From: Actinernus sp. WN-2022
Lineage: Eukaryota; Cnidaria; Anthozoa; Actiniaria; Actinernidae
Reading direction: 5' to 3'
DNA: 64,000 nt
NCBI GenBank assembly: GCA_030867875.1
Contig: JAOWCC010001634.1
Location: forward strand, 137,660,365-137,724,364
Shown here: positions 9,400 through 20,432 of the stretch, piece by piece
Numbering within the stretch: position 1 is the first letter of the stretch
Layout of the letters: each line of letters opens with the position of its first letter
Notes under the pieces: generated by a model
What the model saw: the letters and a program-made list of their open reading frames with translations, nothing else
Database searches by the model: none
Told to the model about the DNA's origin: nothing
Program-made: the position numbers and the translations under genes

Positions 9400-12208
9400 C
9401 CTATCCTAAATTCTCGGAAGTAATCTCCCCCCCCCCCCCCGTTTCCGGGATTTTGAGTGAACGTATTTTGGTTAAGGCTATAACGTGACATCGCGTGCAT
9501 GTGATTGGCTAGTTTGATTGATTACATCTTTTGTACTTTACCGACAAATGAAAGCTCTGATAATGAACTGGTAAATATTCCTGTTACCGCCCCAAAAAAG
9601 CAATATTAAAGACTTGTTTATGTTGTAAAGCATTTACGCTCGGGACGTTTTCCTTCTTTGGAAAAAAAAATTACATTCGTATCCACCTATTAAAGCAATA
9701 CAATTCCAAGTTTAGGTGTAGCTTCGAGATGAGGTGAAATGATTAACGCGACTTCATGTTTAACTTCCTCCACTTTATTTCGTGATGTTTTTATAATTAT
9801 TGATCTTTGGTGCATTTGAACGTACACCGCTCTTTTTACTGGGTTGTAAATGATAACGTAATTAAGCGACCATAACTTATTTAATAAACATGAATTGTTT
9901 ATAACGCCTAGGATCAAGAATACGTGAAAGGCGATATATAATGTAACCGTTATCAACTTATAAGTAAATCTGTTTTTCAATTTTGGGATATTTATTTAAT
10001 GGGTGCAGCTATATAAACATGTACACTTAAAAAAATTACGATAGTTTATCGCGGTATATATGTTCTCTCATTTACCACGTTTTGCGTCATCTATCGTAAA
10101 ACAGTTTTTTACCACAACAAACGAGAAATATTCAAACGGTATAGCCTTGAAAACGAGAGAAATTGTGGAGGAAAGCAGATTCATACCCTGACGTTTTTTT
10201 TAATAACCTAAGAAATAAAATACTGACAAGAAAGAAAAAAAGCTGTATTTTCTTTCTTAGATTATTAAATAACGTCTGGGTATACGAGTCAGGGGAAGGT
10301 GATTCTCAAACGCGCGCTAGATCACGCAATCGATATTGCGCGAGCGATGACGCAATCCGTGGTTTAAGCCAATCAGAAAACGAGAAACTGTGCAGTTGTT
10401 GTAAAATTGAAACTTATACTATTGTATCCAGCCACCTAAATAAGCATTAAGCGACCATAACTTATACTATTGTATCCAGCCACCCAAATAAGCATTAAGT
10501 GTTTATAACGTCTAGGAATACGTGACACGCGATGTCTAATATTACCGCTATCAACTTTCATCAGTAAATCTGTTGAAAAATAAATCTGTTTTCCATTTAA
10601 TTTCTTGGGATGTTAATCAGAATTTAGGTATAATATGAAGATTACTTCTTACCAGTTCTAGTGTGAAAACATTTTTTTATACAAACAACTAATACCGCCG
10701 AGAGCGTTTTCCATCTAAAACTCAGTTATCTAGTATCTGAAAATCAAGCCTTACACTTTTCTTTATATGTATATCAGTTGTATAAAATAATGTATATTTT
10801 TGGTATATATATTTCCAAAGAAAAGGATGCATGTTCATATTTCGGTTTTCCTTTCAAGAACTCATCATTTTCAGAAGGTATGATGAACTATATTATATTG
10901 ACATTTCTATTTTTACTTCAAGAACAGAACTTCCTTAATATCTTAAAACATCTTTTAATATATATGGGCTGAGTAACTTCTGTCATTGAGAACTCCGTGC
11001 TTCCGCCTTAAGGTAAATGCTATACTATGCTATACTAACTAAATGCCACTACCAATGTTTATGTTAATGGTTCGTTTATTACCGCTACATACATGGCATT
11101 TACAAGGCATTAAATACCAACTATACTGAGTAACTTCATTGAAATTAAAACTATATATATACGAGGGTTTAGATCCCATCTAGACCATCATACATGGCGC
11201 TCAAGATGGTAAAATAAGCCGAAAATCGAAAGAGAAATCCTCCATGAAGATAAAACATTATATTACCGTTGAAAACGTTTGTATTTCCTCCTATGTCTTG
11301 CTGGCGAAATATTTTCTTATCGCTCAAGTGCTAACTGCTAGTCTTTTCGACTCATTAATATATAATTTTTTTTATGAGAACAGATAATTTTATATTCAAG
11401 ACGTTTGTCCGATTTAAAGAAAGAAAGGAAGAAAGAAAGGAAGAAAGAAAGAGATGTACGTTACCTTGTCTGCTAAGATTTCTATATTTTTTCAAGATTT
11501 TTCTCGATAAATATATCCTGCACTTCCTGGAGGTGATTACATTAGTCGACAAATAATGACGTCAGTCGTTTTATCAAGGTCTATATTATCAGGAATTGAT
11601 ATGGAAAATTAGGATAAAGAAATAAGAAATTAGTGTATAATATGCCGATGTTTTATTATACTTCGCATTATTTGAAATACAATATAGCGAGAGCTAACTC
11701 AAGGATCGGAACGTCGCTATCTGCAAATGCGTTTAAATTGAATCAAATTAATTTAAAAATGTGAAAAGAATACTCAATAAAGCCGATTACGGAAAAAATG
11801 TTTTTTTTTAGAAGAGCTCAAGTTAATGGCCAGATTTTGGATTATATGTTTAATATTGTTTGTTGGTATCTCAATCGGAAAATAAATATATCATTTAAGT
11901 TGTTGTGCACGTGCACTGTGATGCTGGTGAAAGTAAAACTCGGCAGTCATTCCATGATTTCACTTGGAGATGACTTTGAGCCCAGAAGACCCGATGTTTT
12001 TATTTGCATATAAATAACAAGACAAGAGCCTGATGAATATTCATGTCCCGAGGCATTATAAACGCTATCTCTTATTCGTTATGTTTGATCCGGTTTCTCT
12101 TTCATTGTACTGAGAAAACAAGGAGCCCTTGCATTACAAGTAATGGTCTGCTGAGAAAACTTTTAAAGCCTGGAAGTCACATTTCTTCAATGGCACTAAT
12201 TGTTGGTG
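9400..12208. other. Gene-free stretch with simple repeats
   Basis: No supported gene. Holds a poly-C run (9426-9440), a 48-bp tandem duplication (10411-10499, unit containing ATACTATTGTATCCAGCCAC), and a GAAA/GGAA purine microsatellite (11415-11453). The remainder is AT-rich without recognisable elements. Confidence 0.55.
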
Positions 12209-12467
12209 CTAGAGCGGTTTTCAGTTGAGTGTAGTGAAACCAAACGCAAATTACCCACAGCCAGCCAATCATAGGAGCGAGTAATCACAAGTAACTCATA
12301 AATGGCTTCCCTGTGAGCCAATCAGTGACAAACCAAAGCAAAACCAAAACCAATTTGCGTTTGGTTTTACTTTGGATTCTGATTGGTTGGTTTACTTTCT
12401 CAGCCAGTAAACGCTCAGTAAACGCAAAACCAAAACATTTCCGACACTCAATTGAAATCCGCTCTAG
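12209..12467. mobile_element. MITE, arms CTAGAGCGGTTTTCAGTTGA
   Basis: The left end CTAGAGCGGTTTTCAGTTGA is matched in reverse by TCAATTGAAATCCGCTCTAG at the right. Inside are repeated AAACCAAACGC/GCGTTTGGTTT stretches and two inverted CCAATCA boxes. Termini suggest a TA or CTA target duplication. Non-coding. Confidence 0.7.
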
Positions 12468-12847
12468 TACGTCTTGAATAAACACTACGGTTGCTTTGTT
12501 GAGCGTTGTACTAGTTAAGAGCGGGTCAGTGGTGAATTTTCGGAATCCTTCATATTTTGCTAGGACATATCAAAACATATTTAGAGCAAAACTCTTTGAT
12601 CGTTACGTTACATTTTGGCAAAGTCAAGTTAAGAAAAATAGGAATGACCCACACGCACATAATATGGTGGTAAATTACATTGTACGACTACTTCAGTTAG
12701 ATCAAACATATACTTTGAAAAGTATCAGCACATAAGATGCCAATAGAAACTGGCTATCACAAATAGACCTATAGTAGGGTAGCCAATCAGAATGCAGGAT
12801 TTGTAATAGTCCACTAGTTGCATTGGTTTATACTAAAAAGGGTTATT

Positions 12848-13868
12848 CAGCGGAAGTGACGTCATACGCGCAACACTCGCCTGCACAACACAACGCATTG
12901 GGGGCATATTTCTACTAAAAACCTCTTCTCGTACACAAGAAGAAAGTTACATTTATCTTTGCAAGGTTGGCTACTCTTTTATGCTCACTGTTTCGCGCGA
13001 CGTGGTTCATCGCCAGAAATTCGAGACATGGTTATTGCGCAACACATATTGACCCCTGTTCACTGTGTGAAATGGGTCGTGAAAATTTACAGAGAAACGT
13101 ATGGGATCCTAAACATTTTCCTTATTTCTCATGAAATACGGTACAATCGTAAAAATGTGCGATCGAGGCATTATTTCTACAGATATTATGAATTCAATTC
13201 AAAGCAATTCAAAGCCAAGTAGTACACTTTGATGATTCCTTTCTTTCATTTTAGAGGAAGCATAAAAATTCGCATTTATTTACAGTGGACATTAAACGAT
13301 TTCCAGTAAAAACATGCAGATAACGGTTTATAAAATGTATCTGCTGCAAATCTACAACCTTAGCAAAAAATATGCGCAAGAAGAGTTGAACACATAAACA
13401 AGATCCACCGTATTCTTCCCTTCTGATGTCCCAAAGTCCATTTTGGATGATTCCTTTTCCTTCTCGAAAATTCAGCTTTTCGACAAGAAACCTCAGACTC
13501 TATATTGGCACGCTAAAACCCGTAATATTGCTCGTCTTGAAACTGTCATAACTCTGACCACAAGTGACCAAATCCAATAAACATGGCAGCTTTGGAAACC
13601 TTGTTCGTACTCTAGAAACTGCAGTGTGTTTGTTTAAACAGCTAGCGGTTATTCAAGCTAATTTGTCCTCTTGGAAAGTAGGTCCTAAACGGACCAAAAG
13701 AGACAAAATTCTGGTGAACGGCGTTACCCAATTATGTGTTGGTACTTTATGTATCCCGCGTTATTGTGTCCCAACGTACCATATATGCTATGTCTACCAT
13801 CTATATGCTATCAGGCCTCAATGTCTCGAATTTCTGGCGATGTGTCGTGTTGCACGTCACGTCCGCTG
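12848..13868. mobile_element. CAGCGGAAGTGACGT-ended TIR element, ~1 kb
   Basis: Left end CAGCGGAAGTGACGTCATAC; right end is the complement of CAGCGGACGTGACGTGCAAC. A second inverted pair lies inside, CATCGCCAGAAATTCGAGAC near 13009 and its complement near 13830. A 153-bp relative with the same ends lies at 61397-61549. The adjacent DNA at 13870-14035 is also repeated, inverted, at about 61210-61385, so both copies sit in the same kind of flank or in a larger composite. The TIR overlaps an ETS-like CGGAAGTG and a CRE TGACGTCA. Confidence 0.65.
12881..12907 (-). CDS. Outward-facing mini first exon (9 codons)
   Basis: On the minus strand ATG (12907-12905) opens a 27-base exon, MPPMRCVVQ, ending ...GTGCAG and followed by GCGAGT, a GC-type splice donor. 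The same exon (MPPRRCVVQ) with a GT donor lies at 61490-61516. In both, the donor points out of the element through the TIR, about 30 bp from the terminus. A start of the form MPPxRC-x(3-4)-C would suit a THAP zinc finger, but the second cysteine would have to come from the next exon, so this is speculative. Confidence 0.35.
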
Positions 13869-14057
13869 AACAGCTTCTAGTAATGGCGTACAGGATTTTC
13901 CCGGTAAACTCTCCTAAAATGTTGTGGTTTAACTTACTCATTTGGGACATTTTGTTCTAATTTGGATATTTCTAATACTGATTGACCTATTGATACTGAA
14001 AAAGTGGCAAATTGAAATGGTAAATTTTCGTCGTAGGGCACTTTAAAACTACAGCTA

Positions 14058-14952
14058 GTCAACTATTCTTAACAAAGTTTGTATGTATGGATTTTTAAAT
14101 ACGACTAAGCCCATTGAAATTGCTCTGGTCTATATATACCTATTCAAATAATATTTAAAACACTGACTTCCTTCGTTGTACAAGCTACAGAAACACACAT
14201 ACAAAAGTCATATATAGAAATTGATTTGAGAAATACGTACCATTTTTCTGTTGAAATTAATGGTGCATGCCGGATAGAGATAATATCCCTTGTTGATATA
14301 GAAGAGATTTGAAAAGTCGACCTGATCGAGAGGTAGGTAAAAGTTATAAAGACAATCTCCTGAAAGCACGCATAAGAGACATGTTGGACCTCATCTAGTG
14401 ATTTTCATATCGGAAAACTATTTACTACAGATATGACAGTGTATTATCTTGATCCTTCAAGTGCTTGGCTTTACGCTTTTAAAACTCGTCAACTATTCTT
14501 GAAAAGGATTGTATAATGGATTTTTAAATGCGACTAAATCCATTGAAATTGCTCTGGTCTATATATACCTATTTCAATAATATTTAAAGCACTGAAGCTT
14601 TCCTTCGTTTATAAAGAAGCAAAGCAATCACACAAAAATACAAATCAGGAATTGATTACATGCAGAATGACGTATATCATCAGTTTGAATTTGAAATCAA
14701 CGGTAATATCCCTGGTTGTATGGAAGAGATTTGAAAATTTGACCTGTGTCGAGAGGTATGTAAAAGTTATAAACTTAAGGCAATCTCCTAAAATGCAGAG
14801 TGATAAGAAAATTGAGGCATTATGTTGGAACCGACGTTTAGTGATTAGTTTCATATGGGACCGAAATTAGTATTTACTACAATACAGATGTGACAATGTA
14901 TTCTATTGATTCTTCATTAGTGCTTGGCTTTACGCTTTTAGCTTTTAATATT
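14058..14952. repeat. Tandem duplication, ~430-465 bp units
   Basis: Unit 1 (14058-14487) and unit 2 (14488-14952) start GTCAACTATTCTT and share CATTGAAATTGCTCTGGTCT, TATATATACCTATT and GTGCTTGGCTTTACGCTTTT in the same order. A third start (GTCAACTATTTTCG) occurs at 14953. Non-coding segmental tandem duplication, about 80-85 percent identical by eye. Confidence 0.75.
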
Positions 14953-15888
14953 AGTCAACTATTTTCGAATTAGATTACTATCTACTTTAATTACAAGATT
15001 TTATTCAACTGATTACATTGAGTGGCGCTCGGAGAGACAAATACATAGGTGGTCGGCACATATCACGAATTCGTTTCATTCAATTTTTTTAATCAACTCT
15101 TTCTCACTGGACCACGAAATATAAACTGCTCTTGCAATTCCATTTCTCTGCATCTTGTCAATGACTGACAAGACCAGTATGTGTTTACGCAATGATGTTG
15201 TTTGAGCGTACAGGCCTATCGTGTGGGAACTAAGAATGGTTTGGATTCAGTCTAATACCAAGGGCCTAAAAATAAGTGAGTCAAACATAATATTTACCGT
15301 TGCGAAATAATCTCATTTGATATGGATTTCAAAATCATTTAGAAACCGAAAATCATTAGACCAGTAGTGAGTCTTCGCAAAAAACACTTGAAAAAAGCAA
15401 GGACATTAGAAAGAAACCTTCGCAGATGATAAGACAGTCTGCCTATTAAATCAAAAGCCATTAGCTTTGAGTGTTAAAATAGTACCAGGTTATCGACTTT
15501 GAATAAGATTTTGTAGTCATAACAAGTTATCGACTTTAAAGTCATATTCAATCCCTAGTTTCAGGCAAACCTGGGGACTTAATCTTATTTCAGGAAGATA
15601 TTAAAATACAGATTGATACGGCTCTGCTGTCAGTCGACAGAGCTAAGGTTGTGAAAAAAGTTAGTTCCCCCTTCACAATCATAGTCTTTTTTTTTTTATT
15701 AACCTGCAAGAAACTCAAGGTTTAAAACTAATCGCAAAACTTCCAGAGAAAGTGTTCTAAGGCTTTTTGACTCTCATTTGGGTTTGGGTTATTCTTTGGG
15801 TTATTCTATTAGGTGCTTCCAATACAGTATCCTTAAGCTTGTGTTGTTCTTATCGTGCAGAGGTGAAGGGAGGTCATGAATCTAATAC
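14953..15888. other. Gene-free stretch
   Basis: AT-rich, with no supported gene and no element I can recognise. One short poly-T tract lies near 15687. Confidence 0.5.
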
Positions 15889-15945
15889 CTATTTGGGTCG
15901 ACCCAAATAGTTAAATTCGACGTTTGATTCAAACGTCGAATTTAA
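15889..15945. repeat. Two adjacent perfect palindromes
   Basis: 15889-15910 is a 22-bp perfect palindrome centred on GGGTCGACCC. Directly abutting it, 15911-15945 has two 17-bp arms (TTAAATTCGACGTTTGA and its exact complement) around a single T. TTCGACGTTTGA recurs at 16450, and TTCGAC/GTCGAA motifs pepper 16450-16600, so these appear to be ends of a small dispersed repeat family. Confidence 0.8.
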
Positions 15946-16439
15946 AGGGGTCCAATTTAATTGCTAACTGGGTGAATGTTTACATGAGGTGGTTAGCGAC
16001 CAAAGTCACTCATAATATGGCAGCATGCTGTGAACCAGAAGATCTTAATGGTTGCAACTGCCATTAACTTTTCGTCACGTTTTCTCTTCGACAGGAATCC
16101 AGTAGCACAAGAGTGATTTGTTTTTGCATGAACACGAGGATTCGTGTAGTTTTGTCGCCAGCATAAGGTTCGCAGTAGTGTCTTCATCGATGTCGATCGA
16201 ATACTGAACACTTCATACAGAAGTATTGGAGTCATCCTAAAAAAGTGTACTTGCAATTGGTATTGATTAAAGCACGAAGAACGAAGAACAGGAAGAACAT
16301 GCATTTCACATGCGTCAGGATCCAGCGATACTTTCCCCGTGCTATTTTACCGTGTCTGAGTGTAGGCGTCTGCGCATGACATTTAGCCCGAAAGCGTAGA
16401 ATTGTGGGTAATAACTAATTTCTGCATTAGATTCGGGAC

Positions 16440-16605
16440 AAGAGAAGTTCGACGTTTGAATCAGTGTCGAACTTGTGTCGTTGTGTCGTCGACTGGCCCA
16501 ACGAGTCGAATTTAACTCAAATATGTCGAACTAATTGATTCATACGTCGAACTTTTCATGTACACTGATTCGGCACATGAGAAGTTCGACGCCGGGTTTG
16601 AACCT
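16440..16605. repeat. TTCGAC repeat cluster
   Basis: Several TTCGAC/GTCGAA words in both orientations (GAAGTTCGACGTTTGAATC, GTCGAACTTTTCATG, GAGAAGTTCGACG). CTTTTCATG and CATGAGAAG form an arm pair like the one at 8983/9048. Probably a worn MITE of that family. Confidence 0.5.
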
Positions 16606-16619
16606 GGATTAAAGACTGG

Positions 16620-17539
16620 CCCCGATCGCCCGGATCACTGGATTGTTTTATTCGGCTGTGAATCGGAGCGCAAATTTATACGCAGAACAAAAGAATCTAG
16701 CTATCGAGGCGATATATCGGGACCAGCCTAAGGAGGCGGCCATTATGATCATGAATTTCGTCAATTCTTCATTATAACAATCAAAGGATATAAACTCATA
16801 TCCGACCGATTCATTTACACTTTGGTTATAGCTCTTTATGATATTAACTGAAGTAAATAACTCATGATTAAATTTGTAAGTCTTGTGAGCGTCACTATTA
16901 AATTCAACAAAATAGGATGGAATTGTACATCGTTCGAAGTCGAGAAAAATGCCACTGGAGTAGACACTATAAGCTAATCAGTCATCATTCAACCAGTTAA
17001 TCGAATTCCCGATGCAGATGATAAAAATACCACCCAAAGCTCTCACAAACCCTAGAATTATCATAATGGCATTGTGTTGTATTTTGATATACATTTGTGT
17101 AGGACGAGAGGTCTTGATCTTGATTGATTTTATGGTATATATGATTTGCAGACATGAAACCGATCTCGAAAATGTTTCTTTTGTCAACATCAGCATTAAA
17201 CATTTTGCACAGTGACCGAGACGGTGTGGTTGTGAAAGCAGAAAGCGAGTTCATCTGATTCATACCATTCGAGTTGTAAAATGCCTACTAAATTGTATTG
17301 CCTAAATATCAGTTAAACCAGGTTAATGTCTAAAAACGAACGAGTCTTTCTTGAACGACCTATAATTTATATTCTATGGTTTGATTTTTAATACTGGTTT
17401 ACATCTTTTAGTCTAAGGTAACTTTTAGGTTATGTTTACATTTTCATGTTTGGTATTTAAGGCCGTGATTTAAGGTAGTACCGAGGCTGGATGGAGGATA
17501 TTTTCGAAGTAGAACAGTGTGGCCACCAAATAATCATGT
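16620..17539. other. Gene-free stretch
   Basis: Overlapping open frames on both strands at 16978-17263 are 67-88 codons with no recognisable motif and are treated as chance. No repeat seen. Confidence 0.5.
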
Positions 17540-17867
17540 TAAAATGTCAAAAAGACATCGAAGACGAAATGCACTTCTTGATCAAATGCCCAATTTATAA
17601 TAAGCTAAGAGAAAAATTATTTTAAACATTTAGACTTGCCAAAAAAAAAAACGAGACAATGACAGAGTAACAATTGTTTCTCGCACTGATAAACCCACAA
17701 AAAATACTGCAAAATGCATCAGCTAAATATGTTTACGATTGTTTTAAAAAACGAGAGGAGACGTCCGATAATATAATTTAATATATAGTTATCTCTAATA
17801 GAATTTGTAAAACTAGTTATTTGGAACAAACAATCAACGTTCCAAATAAAACCCATGTATGTATGTA
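17540..17867 (+). pseudogene. LINE 3' end (CR1/L2-type RT C-terminus)
   Basis: 17542-17625 encodes KCQKDIEDEMHFLIKCPIYN followed by a few residues and a stop. The C-x(n)-EDE-x-HFL-x(2)-C pattern is the cysteine/histidine knuckle found near the C-terminus of many non-LTR retrotransposon ORF2 proteins; the intact LINE at 55.9-58.7 kb has the equivalent at residues 778-796. A second open segment (about 17678-17781) resembles the tail that follows it. The sequence ends in an ATGT microsatellite (17854-17867), the usual 3' signature. A 5'-truncated dead copy. Confidence 0.7.
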
Positions 17868-20190
17868 ACCAGGTGGGATTTACAGAAACATCACAGCACG
17901 TGTAATTTATAATATAAACGCAAGAAGGCCGGTTTGAAATGCCATCATAGTTATTAAAACAATTAATTCTGACAGCAATTCATGCATGCATACAGTGTGA
18001 TCTTGAGTATATTGGCGTCGCTTTGGCGCCTGCCCCCCCCCCCCCCCCCCACGAAATTGAGTTCTTATATATAGTAAACGGAAAAAAGTCATTTTAGTTA
18101 ACTCTCATTTCAATCTATAAATGTGGCTTATATTCAAACTCCATTATTTTACTACCGACATCTGTTTGTCAAGACCTTTTAAATGTTCTCGTGTCCTAGG
18201 GATACGCCCATGAGACTTAAGAGAATTCGATATTAATGTTTTAGTGTTTGTCAAAATAAAGCATATTATCATGTTTGCGTAGCGTGGAAACGTTTCGCTT
18301 TACAAGACTGAATATAAATCTTATAGACAGGTTCTATTATTATGACTCACACGAAGTCTTTAGACCTTTCGGCTGCTATTTTTCCATTCAGTCGAACTGG
18401 TCACTGGTCTCTTAAACGAAGTTATTTCTACTACTTTTGCTTTGGCTAAGACTCTCGGTATAATGTAGAATAAATCATGTGATAGCCGGGTAGAATATTT
18501 ACCTGTTTGAGGTACAAAGCTTATGTCAAACGTCTCCCGAATAGTCAGACTTATCTTCTTCTTCCATGCGGAATAAATAATACTGTAAGTTGTATTCCCA
18601 GCCGGCAAACAGTCAGTCTTACATACACTTGAGCAGTCTGAGAAGATCAGAAGGCGTTGTCCTTGCAACATTAAACAATCTCGACCTCAAACTTGAAAAG
18701 GTTAGACCTTCATGTCTTCACAGGCGGATAAGGACATTTAATCACAGGCGCGGCAGGCCTATCATATGTGGCATCATTTTGGCTTCAAGTTTATCGGTCT
18801 TATTAAGTTAGGGAAAATCAACGTTGCTTTCACCTTTGCCTTTTAAGGTGTCAATATTCCCTGAAATAAGTCATCCATCTTAATTCTTCAATCCAATTTA
18901 ACCACTTAAGCTTTTCTATTATTTATAAGCAGCAACATAACCTATAGTAACCGCACAAATCATTTCTTTGCTTTTGACAAGCCCTATCTTTAAATATCAG
19001 AATAGAAACTGGTATAGATATATACAGATGATTGGGCCATGGCTTGGCTAATGTTTTTGTCTTGCGACTTCAAAGAATTGTACGGATCACAGAGAATTTT
19101 CTTGGAGGTTGTGGCGACTTCCCTGTCACCCCCTCTCTCTTAATGCAGAACAAAAAGGCTAAACCTAACAATACGGCATCGGGAAAAGGATGTTTTTCAA
19201 ACTAAACCTTGGCAGGGTGTACACGTGACACTGTATTTCAACCGGATTTAAATCCTAAACTTCAAGAGTTTGCCATAATTTAATTTCTTATCTCTTCACT
19301 GTGGCCAAAGACCGAAAGAGTTATAATTCTTCATTTAGCCGAGTAGGAAACAGTACATTAAAAACAATCACTCCTCGCAGAAGTGTTAGTAAAATACCAT
19401 GCAGCTGTAATATCGTTCGTTGTACACAGTTGTATTAGAAGTAGTTAAGAGCAAAAGTACACGAGTTTGGGAGGCCATTATAAATAATGCGAAACAAAAA
19501 TGAACGGGCAACAAACGCATATCAAACAATTGGTGTCGTTCAAAGTAATATTTGGGCCTGACTGAGATGCTAGTGAGGCATACACTCATCCTTTTCAAAT
19601 TTCGCTATCGATTTTTTTAATCGCACTGCCTGTAGCCTACGTTGTATCCGCCTCTCTTCTGCCGGCTCGCTACACTTCCTGAACGTGTTCTAGTATTCGA
19701 AGATCCGTCCTGCTTTCCAAATATGGAATATATTGACCATATATGGAATATCACAGGGAGCTCTCAGGAACGACACTTTTATCAATAAATTGTTTGATAT
19801 GGTAAGTAAACAGGTAGGAACATGAAAATTGTCGCTGAGACACATTAAAAGAAACATCCAGTACAAGGTTGATAACGACAGCATCAAAACGATGCCAATA
19901 GTACTTACACTTATGTGAAGCAGTTCAGCAAGGAAGAGCAATCTTTAAATAATTATCCTTCAGTTTCCACATAACACTTGGAAGAGGATGAACGATGAAA
20001 TATTAAGGATCTTTCGAGGAGCTCACCTTAGATTTAATAAACAATTTGATTTAGGAGCTTAATTAAAAGCAACAAGTTCATATCTTGATTTTTGATTGTT
20101 TGTCTCTTTTTCCCATTGCCGATTATGTGTGACAGTATCTGTGCGATTGTTGTTATGACTATACCAGGATAACTTGAAATGGTGAGCTAC
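17868..20190. other. Gene-free stretch
   Basis: A poly-C run at 18033-18051. Open frames at 18360-18811 and 19386-19941 (up to 103 codons) show no motif I recognise. No mobile element resolved. Confidence 0.5.
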
Positions 20191-20193
20191 TAA

Positions 20194-20429
20194 GGTGCGT
20201 TTGATTGACCATATTCCGGAATGAGAATATACACTGACCTGAATGATCACCACATATCATTTATATCGGGATTTTTTAGCCACTGGAATACTAAATGTAT
20301 CCTGAATATCATATGTCAGCAAGTGCATGTTTGTAGCTAATACAGTGCAAAATATGCCTGTACCAGTAATTTCCAGAGACTGTTCCATATATTCTTATTC
20401 CGGAATACGGGCAATCGAACGCGGCGCTC
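20194..20429. mobile_element. PIF/Harbinger-like MITE, TSD TAA (copy 1)
   Basis: Left end GGTGCGTTTGATTGACCATA then TTCCGGAAT; the right end is the complement (ATTCCGGAATACGGGCAATC then GAACGCG). TAA flanks both sides (20191-20193, 20430-20432), as expected for PIF/Harbinger. A second copy with the same TSD lies at 45904-46124. No ORF. Confidence 0.8.
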
Positions 20430-20432
20430 TAA

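Noticed and set aside
9135..9500. 121-codon minus frame
   Set aside because: Lies over a repeat also found at 26.4-26.7 kb, where the frame is different; a MITE by-product.
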